A DNA stretch of 64,000 nucleotides from JABDGR01 sp964561455 (GTDB taxonomy: Bacteria; Verrucomicrobiota; Verrucomicrobiia; Opitutales; JABDGR01): NCBI GenBank assembly GCA_964561455.1, contig CAZLPS010000014.1, positions 1 to 64,000 on the forward strand. Reading direction: 5' to 3'. The translations under genes and the position numbers were made by a program. The first letter of the stretch is position 1. Every line of letters starts with the position of its first letter. The notes under the pieces were generated by a model that saw only the letters and a list, made by a program, of their open reading frames with translations, was not told the DNA's origin and searched no databases. This document shows, piece after piece, positions 10,481-19,654 of the stretch.

Positions 10481-12418
10481 ATGGCCGACAAACTATCTCC
10501 AGCAGCCAGCGAACGCCTCGCCGCCTGGCGCACAGGCGGATTTCTCCCCGCGTGGGCGCAAACGTCACTCGACGAATTGGTCAACGCGCAGGCTTGGGAT
10601 GAACTGGAAGACCGGTTTTTCCGCGACCTGAGTTTTGGCACGGGGGGAATGCGCGGACGTTCCATCGGGCGCAAGTCGGCGCCGACGGAGCTGGGGCCGG
10701 GTGGAGTTTTACAGCCGGCGAATCCGGCGGTGGGGGCGAATAACTTGAACGATGTCACCGTGGCCCGCGCGACAATGGGGCTGTATCGGAGCGTCAAGCA
10801 ATTGGGCACGAGCAAGAACCCATGCCCGCGTTTGGTCATCGCGCATGACGTGCGCCATTTTTCGAGGCGGTTCGCGGAATTGTGCGCGCGCGTGTGGACG
10901 GGGCTGGGCGGTGAGGCGTGGTTGTTCACGGGCCCGCGCTCGACGCCGCAATTGAGCTTTTCCGTCCGCGCGCTGGAGGCGGACACCGGGGTGGTGCTGA
11001 CGGCCAGCCACAATCCGCCGCATGACAATGGCTTCAAGGCTTACGCTGCACACGGCGGGCAGGTGGTTCCTCCGCTGGCGGACGACATTGTGGCCGCGGT
11101 GCTGGCCATCAAATTGGGCGAACTCGGGCCGGTGCTGCAGGGAGCAGCCTCGGGGGAGACCTGGAAAACAGTGACGCCGGATTTGGAGGAAAAATATTTG
11201 GCAGCGGTCGCGCAGGTGCCGCTGGATGCGCCGCTAATCCAGGCGCGGCAGCCGCGGATGGTGTATTCGGCGCTGCACGGCACGGGCGGCGTGATGATTC
11301 CGAAGCTGTTGCGGCGGCTGGGGGCGGAAGTGATCGAAGTGGCGCCGCAGATGAAGTTTGATCCAAACTTTTCGACGGTTAAATCGCCGAATCCCGAAAA
11401 TTTGGATGCCTTGAAAATGGCGCTGGATGAAGGGAAGAGCTCCCAAGCCGATGTGATCATGGTCACGGATCCGGATGCGGATCGCATTGCCGCGGCGTTT
11501 CGCCAATCGCCCACGGAATTGAAGGGACTCACCGGCAATGAACTGGCGGTGCTGTTGACGGAATACCGTTTCCGGCGCGCGAAGGAACTGGGCTGGATGC
11601 CGGCGACGGGCTCAAACAACGCGGTGTTGTTGAAGAGTTTCGTGACGACGCCGATGCTCGATGTGATTGCCCGCAGCCATGGCGTGCGCTGCGTGAACAC
11701 ACTTACGGGGTTCAAGTGGATGGGCGCCAAATTGCACAACTATGAGGTGAAGCTTTATGCCGCGCTGGCGGCGGCCGGGGACCGGCGCACGCCCGCGGAA
11801 ATTGGCGCACTGCCGCCGAAGGAGCGCGCCGCACTGTATCTCCGCCATTCGGCGTGGATGATTTTCGCCGCGGAGGAAAGTTACGGTTGCCTGGCGGGTG
11901 ACGCGGTGCGCGACAAGGATGCCCAGGCGGCGGCGGCGATGGTGGCGGAATTGACGGCCTGGCTGCCGACCCAAAAGCAAACGGCGACGGAAATGCTGGA
12001 CGAGCTTTATGTGCAGCACGGGTTTCACACCGCCAGTTTGGCCAACCTGCCCTTCGAAGGCGCGACGGGGGTGGCGCAAATGCAGCGGGTGCTGGCCTCG
12101 ATGCGCTCGAATCCGCCGACGACGCTGGGAGGAATCAAGATCGAGCGCGCCAATGATTTCCTCCTTGAACACCGGGACGAGGAGGGCGAGTTGGTGCCGC
12201 GCGAAGATTTTCTGCTCTATGATCTGGCGGGCGGCTGGCGCTGCGCCATTCGCGGCAGCGGCACCGAGCCGAAAATGAAGATTTATTTCTTCATCAAAGA
12301 GCCGCTGGCCCGGCCGGTGGACCGGCCCGCGCTGGAAGCGCAACTGAAAACAAAATTTGAAGCATGGCGGGATGCAGTGGTGGCGGACGCGAAGCAGCGG
12401 GCGGGCGGAAGCATTTGA
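10481..12418 (+). CDS. phosphoglucomutase/phosphomannomutase (alpha-D-phosphohexomutase family)
   Basis: 645 residues of the four-domain alpha-D-phosphohexomutase family. The active-site phosphoserine loop is TASHNPPHDNGFKAY (phosphoserine Ser176). The metal-binding loop is DPDADR at 330-335. The sugar-binding segment FAAEESYGCLAGD and the C-terminal phosphate-binding RGSGTEPK are present. Its length places it with the PGM2/yeast-like long form. It would interconvert hexose 6- and 1-phosphates and feed the pyrophosphorylase encoded just upstream (9-base gap, same operon). Confidence 0.93.
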   Translation: MADKLSPAASERLAAWRTGGFLPAWAQTSLDELVNAQAWDELEDRFFRDLSFGTGGMRGRSIGRKSAPTELGPGGVLQPANPAVGANNLNDVTVARATMGLYRSVKQLGTSKNPCPRLVIAHDVRHFSRRFAELCARVWTGLGGEAWLFTGPRSTPQLSFSVRALEADTGVVLTASHNPPHDNGFKAYAAHGGQVVPPLADDIVAAVLAIKLGELGPVLQGAASGETWKTVTPDLEEKYLAAVAQVPLDAPLIQARQPRMVYSALHGTGGVMIPKLLRRLGAEVIEVAPQMKFDPNFSTVKSPNPENLDALKMALDEGKSSQADVIMVTDPDADRIAAAFRQSPTELKGLTGNELAVLLTEYRFRRAKELGWMPATGSNNAVLLKSFVTTPMLDVIARSHGVRCVNTLTGFKWMGAKLHNYEVKLYAALAAAGDRRTPAEIGALPPKERAALYLRHSAWMIFAAEESYGCLAGDAVRDKDAQAAAAMVAELTAWLPTQKQTATEMLDELYVQHGFHTASLANLPFEGATGVAQMQRVLASMRSNPPTTLGGIKIERANDFLLEHRDEEGELVPREDFLLYDLAGGWRCAIRGSGTEPKMKIYFFIKEPLARPVDRPALEAQLKTKFEAWRDAVVADAKQRAGGSI

Positions 12419-12510
12419 GATTTGAAATTTGAGATGGCGCTCAATTCCAAATCAAAAATTCAAGGCAAGCTTGCTTTACCCTCCGATTGGCGGAGTTTAC
12501 GCCAAACCCC

Positions 12511-13173
12511 TTACGGCGTGCTGCCGGATGTCGGGGGCGTGGATTTAATGAGGCCCTGCTCGATGGCGTAGCGCGTCAAACCCGCGATGCCGTGCAAATT
12601 TAATTTGGTCATCAGGTTGGAGCGGTGGGTTTCGGCGGTCTTGACACTGATGGAAAGCTTGACCGCGATTTCCTTGGTGCTGAAACCCTCCGCGACGTAT
12701 TGCAGCACTTCCCGTTCGCGTTCGGAGAGGCTTTCCAGGGAATCATCCTTGTCGGGCTCAATCATGATGCGGCGCACCATGTCGGCGACGCCGGGCCCGA
12801 GATAGGTGCCGCCGTCCAAAACGGCGCGAATGGCTTTTTCCATTTCGGGCAAGCCGGCGGTTTTCTCGATAATGCCATTGGCGCCGGCTTTGAGGGCCTG
12901 GCGGACCATGCCGGTGGAAAAGAACGCACTGAAGAGCAGGACATTGCAATTGGGCAACTGCTCGCGCAGCCGCCGCAAAACTTCCAAGCCATTCAAGGAG
13001 GGAAGCTTGATGTCCAGGATCACCATGTCTGGCTTGACCTTCTGGATGACCTTCCAGCCTTCCAGGCCGTCCCCCGACGCACCCGCCAGAGTGCACAAGG
13101 GAAAATTCTTGAGCAGCTCGGCCAGCAAATCGCGGAGCATCGTTTCGTCTTCGATTATGACCACTCGTTTCAT
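12511..13173 (-). CDS. NarL/LuxR-type response regulator
   Basis: 220 residues: an N-terminal receiver (VVIIEDE acidic pair, phospho-acceptor Asp54 in VILDIKLP, Lys near 103 in GIIEKTA) and a C-terminal LuxR-type helix-turn-helix (LSEREREVLQYVAEGFSTKEIA, about 150-210). It binds DNA when phosphorylated. I chose the ATG at 13173 (MKRVVIIEDE) because it starts the receiver fold directly. A good promoter (see 13228-13255) would begin transcription near 13220, leaving no leader for the upstream GTG at 13227 or ATG at 13221. It is divergent from the hybrid kinase at 13543, its likely partner. Confidence 0.93.
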   Translation of the reverse strand: MKRVVIIEDETMLRDLLAELLKNFPLCTLAGASGDGLEGWKVIQKVKPDMVILDIKLPSLNGLEVLRRLREQLPNCNVLLFSAFFSTGMVRQALKAGANGIIEKTAGLPEMEKAIRAVLDGGTYLGPGVADMVRRIMIEPDKDDSLESLSEREREVLQYVAEGFSTKEIAVKLSISVKTAETHRSNLMTKLNLHGIAGLTRYAIEQGLIKSTPPTSGSTP

Positions 13174-13227
13174 GATGGGTTGGATTGCAGGCGAAGAGGA
13201 CGATTCCGGCCATTCGGCCATGTCCAC

Positions 13228-13255
13228 CTTATATTAATTAATGACAAATTGTCAA
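13228..13255 (-). promoter_or_regulatory. sigma-70-like promoter with overlapping palindrome, for the response regulator
   Basis: On the minus strand TTGACA (13250-13255) and TATAAG (13228-13233) are separated by 16 bases. The -35 box overlaps the palindrome TGACAAATTGTCA (13242-13254), a plausible operator, perhaps for autoregulation. Initiation would fall near 13220, about 47 bases before the ATG at 13173. The remainder of the divergent gap (13256-13542) holds no gene and no second clear promoter. Confidence 0.5.
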
Positions 13256-13542
13256 TATTGGCAAAAGATTGATCGGCTCGCGGCACCGGGACGGGCGACC
13301 GGGGTATTTACCGGATTAATCCAGCAATATCCCTGTAGGTTTTTTACGCCTCCACCCCAGTGGAAGCAATGGTTTATTTCAGGAGCGGGCGGGTCTACCG
13401 GAAAATATTTGGGAAACTAGGGTGTTTGCCCGGCTGGATTTCCTTGCTCCACGCCGGGCAAACACGGCATGATGGCATGCTGGCAGGGGCCGCTTCCGGA
13501 GGACCGGCCCACTCCTTGCTTGAATCCCGTTGACGCTCCGTT

Positions 13543-15549
13543 ATGAGCCCGCACTCGACAATGACGGCTGCTGTTTCCGGTGCCCCGCGCAATCCCGCGG
13601 CGCCGGCCCGGATTTTGATTGTGGAAGACGACCCGAGTTCGGCGTTTATCCTGCAAAAGATTTTGGCCCGCGGCCAGTATGAAATGGCCGGCCTTGCTGG
13701 CTCGGGGGTGCAGGCCCGCCGAATGGTGGAGGAGACCAAGCCGGACCTGCTCCTGATGGATATAAACATTGCCGGTGACCTGGACGGCGTGGAAGTGGCA
13801 ACGGAGATTCTGCGTGACCATGACCTGCCATTAATTTACCTGACCGCCTACTCCGACGAAGCCACCCTCGCCCGCGCCCGGCGAACGGCACCGTTCGCCT
13901 ATCTCCTCAAGCCCTATCGCGAAAAGGAGGTGCTCATCACCATCGAAATGGCGCTCTACAAGGCGCGGCTCGATCGCGCGGGCAAGGCCGCGGAGCTGCG
14001 CCTCGCGGCCACGTTGGGCGCCTTGCAAGACTATGTGCTGACCACGGATTCCGCCGGCCGGCTGACCTATTTAAATCCCGCCGCGGAGCGGGTTTTGGGC
14101 CGGTCGGCCGCCCATTGCCTCGGCCGGCCACTGGGCGACTTGGTGGACTTGCGCGAACGCGAAACCCGCACCCGGCTTCCCGATATTGCGGAACGCGTGC
14201 TCCAGCCGGGGTTTCATACGGAACCCGCCCATCCGTTATTTCTCATGACCAACCTGGGCGATGGCCGCCTCGTACAGGTCCAAACCAACGCGTTGGCCGA
14301 ACCTGACGGCGCCACGATGGGCCGGGTGATCATTTTGCGCGATGTGACCCAACTGGACCACCTGGAAGAAAATGTCCGCCGCGCCCAAAAGCTCGATGCG
14401 GTGGGCCGCCTCGCTGGCGGCATCTCCCATGATTTCAATAATCTGCTGGCGATCATCAATTCCTATGCCGATTTGCTGCTGCTCAAAGCCAAGCCGGGCG
14501 ACCCGCTGGAAAAATACTACCGCAACATCCGCCAGGCCGGCCAGCGCGGCACCGACCTCGTCGCGCGCCTGATGACGTTCAGCCGGCGCTCGGCGTCCCT
14601 GCCGCAAAATGTCAACCCGGCGGAAGTGGTCGGCGAGGTCGAAAAGATGATCCGACCGGTGATTCGGGAAAACATTGAGTTCGTGGTGGATGCGCCGATC
14701 GGGCTGCCGCAATTGCACACCGACCCCGGCCAAATCGAACAAATCCTGGTGAATCTTTGCCTCAATGCCCGGGATGCCATCACCGATGCGGGCCGCATCA
14801 CCATTAGCCTGGCCACGCGCAAATACGATTCGCTCGAAGCCGCCCGCCACAGCCTGCACGGGCCCGGGACGTACATTCTGCTGAGCGTGGCCGACACGGG
14901 CTCCGGCATTCCGCCGGAAATTCGCGAGAAAATCTTTGAGCCCTTTTTCACCACCAAGGAGGTGGGCAAAGGCACCGGCCTCGGTCTGGCGATGGTCTAC
15001 AGTCTCGTGAAGCAAAACCACGGTCGCATTGACCTGCAAAGCGAACCGGGCAAGGGGTCCGTCTTCACCATCTTCCTGCCGGCCATTGACGCCCGGCCCA
15101 AAACCGCGGCGGTGAGCGAAGACGCCCCGTCCGATTCCCCATGCGGGAGCGAACACGTGCTGCTCGTCGAGGACGATCCCAATTTCGCCGATTGCATCAA
15201 GAACCTGCTCGACATGCACGGCTACTCCACCCTGGTGGCGGGCAACGGCGAGGAAGCCCTGCATCTGTTCAAGCGCCATGAAAAGAATTTTGACCTGCTG
15301 GTCACGGACATCGTTCTGCCCAAGATTTCCGGCCGGGCCCTGGCCATGCAGTTGCGCCAGGAATTGCCGCGATTGCGCGTGCTCTTCATGTCCGGCTATG
15401 AAAATGTGGGGGCGGCAGAGCCACTCGGAGGTGGCATTGACCGCCTGCAAAAACCATTTTCACTCAAAACCCTGCTGGAGCGCGTCCGCCGCCTGCTGGA
15501 TGCGCCGGCTCCCAAAGCGCCCGAAAAGGCGCCGGCGCCGATTGGATGA
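13543..15549 (+). CDS. hybrid sensor histidine kinase (REC-PAS-HisKA-HATPase-REC)
   Basis: 668 residues without membrane segments, so cytoplasmic. Domains in order: receiver (about 23-140, ILIVEDD, acceptor Asp73 in LLMDINI, Lys in LLKPYREK); PAS (about 155-270, TLGALQDYVLTTDSAGRL); HisKA with His296 in RLAGGISHDFNNLL; HATPase with N-box LVNLCLNARDAI, G-boxes VADTGSGIPPEI and GKGTGLGLAMVYSLVKQ; and a C-terminal receiver (HVLLVEDDPNF, acceptor Asp589 in LLVTDIVLP). It would autophosphorylate and relay phosphate internally and probably to the divergent response regulator. The signal sensed by PAS cannot be told. Its stop is 3 bases from the convergent peptidase gene. Confidence 0.95.
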   Translation: MSPHSTMTAAVSGAPRNPAAPARILIVEDDPSSAFILQKILARGQYEMAGLAGSGVQARRMVEETKPDLLLMDINIAGDLDGVEVATEILRDHDLPLIYLTAYSDEATLARARRTAPFAYLLKPYREKEVLITIEMALYKARLDRAGKAAELRLAATLGALQDYVLTTDSAGRLTYLNPAAERVLGRSAAHCLGRPLGDLVDLRERETRTRLPDIAERVLQPGFHTEPAHPLFLMTNLGDGRLVQVQTNALAEPDGATMGRVIILRDVTQLDHLEENVRRAQKLDAVGRLAGGISHDFNNLLAIINSYADLLLLKAKPGDPLEKYYRNIRQAGQRGTDLVARLMTFSRRSASLPQNVNPAEVVGEVEKMIRPVIRENIEFVVDAPIGLPQLHTDPGQIEQILVNLCLNARDAITDAGRITISLATRKYDSLEAARHSLHGPGTYILLSVADTGSGIPPEIREKIFEPFFTTKEVGKGTGLGLAMVYSLVKQNHGRIDLQSEPGKGSVFTIFLPAIDARPKTAAVSEDAPSDSPCGSEHVLLVEDDPNFADCIKNLLDMHGYSTLVAGNGEEALHLFKRHEKNFDLLVTDIVLPKISGRALAMQLRQELPRLRVLFMSGYENVGAAEPLGGGIDRLQKPFSLKTLLERVRRLLDAPAPKAPEKAPAPIG

Positions 15550-15552
15550 GAC

Positions 15553-17658
15553 TCAGGACAAAAGGCCGCAACGCGCCAGATCGGCGGAAGGATCGGGGTC
15601 GCGGCCGAGGAAATCGCGAAATAACTGTTCGGGCGGCGCGCCGTTGCCGCGGGCGAGGATTTTGTGGCGAAAATCGCGCCCGGTGGCCGGATTGAGCACG
15701 CCTTCCTTTTGAAACCGGGTGAAGGCGTCGGCCTCGAGAACTTCGGCCCATTTGTAGGAGTAGTATCCGGCCGCGTAGCCCACCGGTTCCGAAAAGACAT
15801 GGGTGAAGCGCGGGGCAAAAGTCGGCGGTTCCGTGCGGAAGCGCGGGAGGTAATCCGCGATGCGGGCGCGCACCCAGGCTTCGAGATCCACCGGCGTTCT
15901 GGCGCCGGTGATTTCTGCGGCGTGGAGGTGCAATTCCAAATCCATCTTGCTGAAGGCCAGCAGACGCATCATGGCGGATGCGGCCATGAAATGCCGGGTG
16001 GCGAGCATTTTTTGAAAAAGGTCCTCCGGGAGGGGTGCCCCAGTTTCGTGGTGCCGGGCGATAAAATCAAGGCCCGCGCGCTCCCACACCCAATTTTCCA
16101 TGATCTGGGACGGCAGCTCGACAAAATCCCAGGTCACGCGCACGCCGTTGAGCGATTTCACCTCCACTTCGCCGAAAAGATGATGCAGCAAATGCCCAAA
16201 TTCGTGAAAAATGGTGCTGACTTCGTCATGGGTGAGCAAGGCCGGGCGCCCGGCGACCGAGGCGGTCAAATTACCTGCGATGATGCCAAGATGCGGCGCG
16301 AACGTTCCGTCGGCGCGGGGTCCGCCAGTTTCAAAATAATTCATCCAGGCGCCACCGCGTTTGCTTTCGCGCGGATGCCAGTCGGCATAGAACGAACCGA
16401 GGTGGCGGCCGTCGGCATCATGGAGCTCATAATATTTAACCTCGGGATGCCAAACCTCCACGACGCCCGGTGGTGGCTCGTGGCCCGGGCCGGGCTCCAA
16501 AAAGATTGTGGGTTTCTCCGTCAGACGGACGCCGAACAAGGTTTCAACCAGACGGAACAAGCCATTGAGCACGCCGTCAATCGGCAAATAGGGCCGGAGT
16601 TTTTCCTCGTCGAAATCCAGCACCGCCTGCCGTTGCTGCTCGGCCCAATAGCCGGCTTCCCAGGGTTCCAGCAGCCCGGCGGATTGCCCGGTTTGGCTGG
16701 CCTTGAAATCCCGCAAGGCCTGTTGCTCGCGGGCGAGCGCAGGCGCAAGGCGCGCGTGCAATTCTTCAATGAATTTGACCGCGCCGGAGCCGCTCCGGGC
16801 CATGCGGCGGTGGATGATCAAGTCGGCAAACTGCGGTCGGCCCAGGAGGGTGGCCTTGGCCTGGCGCAATTCCAAAATGCTGGGAATCAGCCCGGTATTG
16901 TCATGCGGGGCGGCGCGCCCGATATTCACCCCCGCCTGCCAGACTTCCCGGCGGAGCGAATCATCGCGCGCGTATTTCATCAGCGGCAGGTAGGACGGCG
17001 CATGGAGGGTAAAGCGCCAGCCGGGCTGGTCAGCCGCGCCGGGATTCTTCTGCAAAAAACTTTGCCGGGCCGCGCCGCGGGCGCTTTCGGGCAGGCCCGC
17101 GAGGCGGGCTTCGTCAGTGATGATCAAGGACCAGGCGTTGGTGGCATCGAGGACATTTTCGGAAAATTTTTGCGTCGCGGCCGAAAGCTCGGTGTTGAGG
17201 CGCTCCAACTCCGTTTTGCCCGCAAGCGAAAGTCCGGCGCCGGAATCGCGGAAGTCTTCGAGTGTTTCCTCCAAAAAGCGGCGGCGCGCGCCGGTCAGGC
17301 CGCGGGCCCCAGGGGTGGCGGCGTAAGCTTGCAGGACTTTCCAGAGACCCTCATTCAAATAAATACGCGTGTAGAAATCGGTGACCTTCGGCAGCATCGC
17401 GTTGTACGCGGCCCGCAGCGCCGGCGCATTGGAGACGGAATCCAGGTGTTGCACGCGCGCCCACGCGCGGTCGAGGACGGCGGCTGCCTCATCAAACGCA
17501 CCGAGCACGCGATCATAAGTGACGAGCGCGACATCTTGCGCGGCGATGGCGGCAAATTTCGCCTCAGCATCGGCGAGCGCGGCGGTGATGTCCGGCTCGA
17601 TGCGGTCCGCGGTCAGGCGGCTCCAGGGCGGGGTGAAAACGGGGGAAAGGAAGGACAT
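15553..17658 (-). CDS. M3-family oligopeptidase (oligopeptidase A/Dcp-like)
   Basis: A 701-residue zinc metallopeptidase. The catalytic motif is HEFGH at 485-489 in VSTIFHEFGHLLHHLFG, with the downstream Glu-containing helix typical of M3. The conserved C-terminal segment GYAAGYYSYKWAEVLEADAF positions the substrate. It cleaves short peptides in the cytoplasm; no signal peptide follows the chosen ATG at 17658. An upstream in-frame start at 17835 would add 59 residues, but those overlap the divergent pectinesterase gene and have no family match. Convergent with the kinase gene, with a 3-base gap. Confidence 0.94.
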   Translation of the reverse strand: MSFLSPVFTPPWSRLTADRIEPDITAALADAEAKFAAIAAQDVALVTYDRVLGAFDEAAAVLDRAWARVQHLDSVSNAPALRAAYNAMLPKVTDFYTRIYLNEGLWKVLQAYAATPGARGLTGARRRFLEETLEDFRDSGAGLSLAGKTELERLNTELSAATQKFSENVLDATNAWSLIITDEARLAGLPESARGAARQSFLQKNPGAADQPGWRFTLHAPSYLPLMKYARDDSLRREVWQAGVNIGRAAPHDNTGLIPSILELRQAKATLLGRPQFADLIIHRRMARSGSGAVKFIEELHARLAPALAREQQALRDFKASQTGQSAGLLEPWEAGYWAEQQRQAVLDFDEEKLRPYLPIDGVLNGLFRLVETLFGVRLTEKPTIFLEPGPGHEPPPGVVEVWHPEVKYYELHDADGRHLGSFYADWHPRESKRGGAWMNYFETGGPRADGTFAPHLGIIAGNLTASVAGRPALLTHDEVSTIFHEFGHLLHHLFGEVEVKSLNGVRVTWDFVELPSQIMENWVWERAGLDFIARHHETGAPLPEDLFQKMLATRHFMAASAMMRLLAFSKMDLELHLHAAEITGARTPVDLEAWVRARIADYLPRFRTEPPTFAPRFTHVFSEPVGYAAGYYSYKWAEVLEADAFTRFQKEGVLNPATGRDFRHKILARGNGAPPEQLFRDFLGRDPDPSADLARCGLLS

Positions 17659-17801
17659 GAATATGGAAGGAATCAGAATACAGGAGACCGGAGACAGGGG
17701 AAGCTGGAAGTTGGGCGGGTAGTGCGGCGCCACTCGGCCCAAGCAATTGACGAACAGAATTATATCCGTAAGAATCCACCCCCACCCCACTCCCGCCACC
17801 C

Positions 17802-19487
17802 ATGCCCAAAATGCCGTCACTTTTTCTCCTGGCATCCTCCCTTTTGTTCGCCCCGTTCGGGGTCGGCCAGGTGGCTGCGTCGGCTGCGGATGAGGTCAAT
17901 TTTCTCCCCATGAAAAACGGGGAGGAGATTCCGCCGGACATCCAATTAAAGTTGCACTTCACGAGTGCGCCCGCCTTGGGCAACACCGGCCAGGTGCGGA
18001 TTTACAACGCAGCGGATGATTCGCTGGTGGACACAATTGACGTCGGCACGCCGGTGACCGGTACGAATTTCACGATTGGGGGCGCAGCGAATTTTCACCT
18101 CTACCCTGTTTTGGTGGACGGCAACACCGCGACCGTCTTCCCGCACGAACACAACCTCGATTACCACAAAAGCTATTATGTGCAAATGGACTCCGGCGTA
18201 TTGAAAGTAAACGGGGCACCCTTCCCCGGTATTAACGGCAAAACCGCGTGGACTTTTTCGACGAAGACCGCGCCGCCGCCAGCGGACGCCACACGCCTGG
18301 TAGTGGCGGCGGATGGTACGGGAGACTTCGCCACCGTGCAGGGGGCGGTGGATTTCGTGCCCGCGAAGCCGCGGCAGCGCGTGACCATTTTTATCCGCAA
18401 GGGTCTGTATGTGGAAGTCGTCAATTTCACGGGAAAGTCGGATATTACCTTTCTCGGTGAGGATCGGGCGGCCACGACGGTCGGCTATCCGAACAACGAT
18501 CGCTTGAACGCGGGCACGGCCAAGCGTTCCTCGTTTGCCGCGATCCGCTCAACGGGAATCGTGCTCGCGAATCTGTCATTCAGGAACTCAACCCCGAAGG
18601 GCGGGTCGCAGGCGGAGTCGTTGATGTTTTCGGGTGGGCAGAATATCATCACGCACTGCAATTTTTCCAGCCTGCAGGATACCCTGCTCATTAACAATTC
18701 GGCCTATGTGGCCGATTCGTACATCGAGGGCGACGTGGATTTCATGTGGGGCACCGGGCCGGTGTTTTTCCAAAATTGCGAAATCAAGGGTCTGACCAGC
18801 AAGGGTTACTTTTCGCAAATCCGCAACGCGGGGGCTGGCCACGGCTATGTGTATGACCATTGTATTTTCGGCACGGCACCGGGGGTGACCGGGATGTACC
18901 TTTCGCGCATCGCGCCGTCCACTTATCCGAACAGTGAATTCGTGCTGCTGGATTGCGCGCTGGGCGACGGAATTATTCCCGCGGGCTGGCTGCTGAACGG
19001 GTCGCCCATTGACCGCGGCGGAGGTCCGGCGGCACCGACCACCGCCCCCGGCCTGCATTTTTGGGAATTCAACAGCACGAACCTCAGCGACGGCAAACCC
19101 GTGGATGTCAGCCAGCGCGCGGATTATTCCCGGCAACTGACGATGGAGAAGGACGCCGACACGATTAAGAACTACCGGGACCCGTCCTACGTGCTGGGCT
19201 GGACGCCGAAGCTCGCCCCCATCGTCACCGCGCCCGTCACCTGGCAAACCTCAGTGTCCGCGGGCACCAGCACGTTTACTTTCACAGTGAACGCGGCTGG
19301 CATTCCCGCGCCGACTTATCAATGGATGTTACACGGGTTTGCCTTGATGGACGGCGAAGGGGTGTCGGGCGCGACGACGCCGACACTCACTTTGAGTAAG
19401 ACCTCTTCGGCCAGCATCGGAGATTATTCGGTGGTCATTGCGAACGCCCAAGGCTCGATTACGGTCGGAGCGGCGCGGACGCCGTGA
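17802..19487 (+). CDS. secreted pectinesterase-like protein (CE8 family) with C-terminal Ig-like domain
   Basis: 561 residues. An N-terminal signal peptide (LFLLASSLLFAPFGVG...ASA) is followed by a roughly 130-residue Ig-like N domain. The CE8 right-handed beta-helix begins near VVAADGTGDFATVQGAV. Catalytic positions are visible: Gln292-Asp293 in LQDTL, Asp313 in DVDFMWG, and an Arg in MYLSRIAP where plant enzymes have LGRPW. It would de-esterify pectin or a similar uronan outside the cytoplasm. DFMWG replaces the usual DFIFG, so specificity may differ. The last 90 residues look like an Ig-like module (PTYQWMLHGFAL, SIGDYSVVIANAQG). Divergent from the M3 peptidase; a fold-back repeat starts at its stop codon. 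Confidence 0.88.
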   Translation: MPKMPSLFLLASSLLFAPFGVGQVAASAADEVNFLPMKNGEEIPPDIQLKLHFTSAPALGNTGQVRIYNAADDSLVDTIDVGTPVTGTNFTIGGAANFHLYPVLVDGNTATVFPHEHNLDYHKSYYVQMDSGVLKVNGAPFPGINGKTAWTFSTKTAPPPADATRLVVAADGTGDFATVQGAVDFVPAKPRQRVTIFIRKGLYVEVVNFTGKSDITFLGEDRAATTVGYPNNDRLNAGTAKRSSFAAIRSTGIVLANLSFRNSTPKGGSQAESLMFSGGQNIITHCNFSSLQDTLLINNSAYVADSYIEGDVDFMWGTGPVFFQNCEIKGLTSKGYFSQIRNAGAGHGYVYDHCIFGTAPGVTGMYLSRIAPSTYPNSEFVLLDCALGDGIIPAGWLLNGSPIDRGGGPAAPTTAPGLHFWEFNSTNLSDGKPVDVSQRADYSRQLTMEKDADTIKNYRDPSYVLGWTPKLAPIVTAPVTWQTSVSAGTSTFTFTVNAAGIPAPTYQWMLHGFALMDGEGVSGATTPTLTLSKTSSASIGDYSVVIANAQGSITVGAARTP

Positions 19488-19623
19488 AAAATTTGGAGTG
19501 CGGCGGCTTGACACCGCTTTCCATCAATCTTCGAAGGCGCAGTAAATATGGAAGAGCATCGAAGTATAAGGGATGCTCGAATGCGGAAAAAAGCGGCGTC
19601 AAGCCGCCGCACTCCAAATTTTT
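19487..19623. repeat. 34-bp inverted repeat with nested hairpin between convergent genes
   Basis: Arms 19487-19520 and 19590-19623 match as reverse complements in 33 of 34 positions; both contain GGAGTGCGGCGGCTTGAC. The interior holds a second hairpin (GAGCATC ... GATGCTC). The left arm overlaps the last base of the pectinesterase stop, and the right arm ends in a T-run. It could end transcription from both sides, but its size and nested structure resemble a small non-autonomous fold-back element. Confidence 0.75.
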
Positions 19624-19654
19624 CCTGCATTGGATTACGAAGTCTTCGCCAAAA

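Noticed and set aside
15664..17913. 749-residue plus-strand open frame opposite the M3 peptidase
   Set aside because: Shadow of the HEFGH peptidase gene, with no family features.
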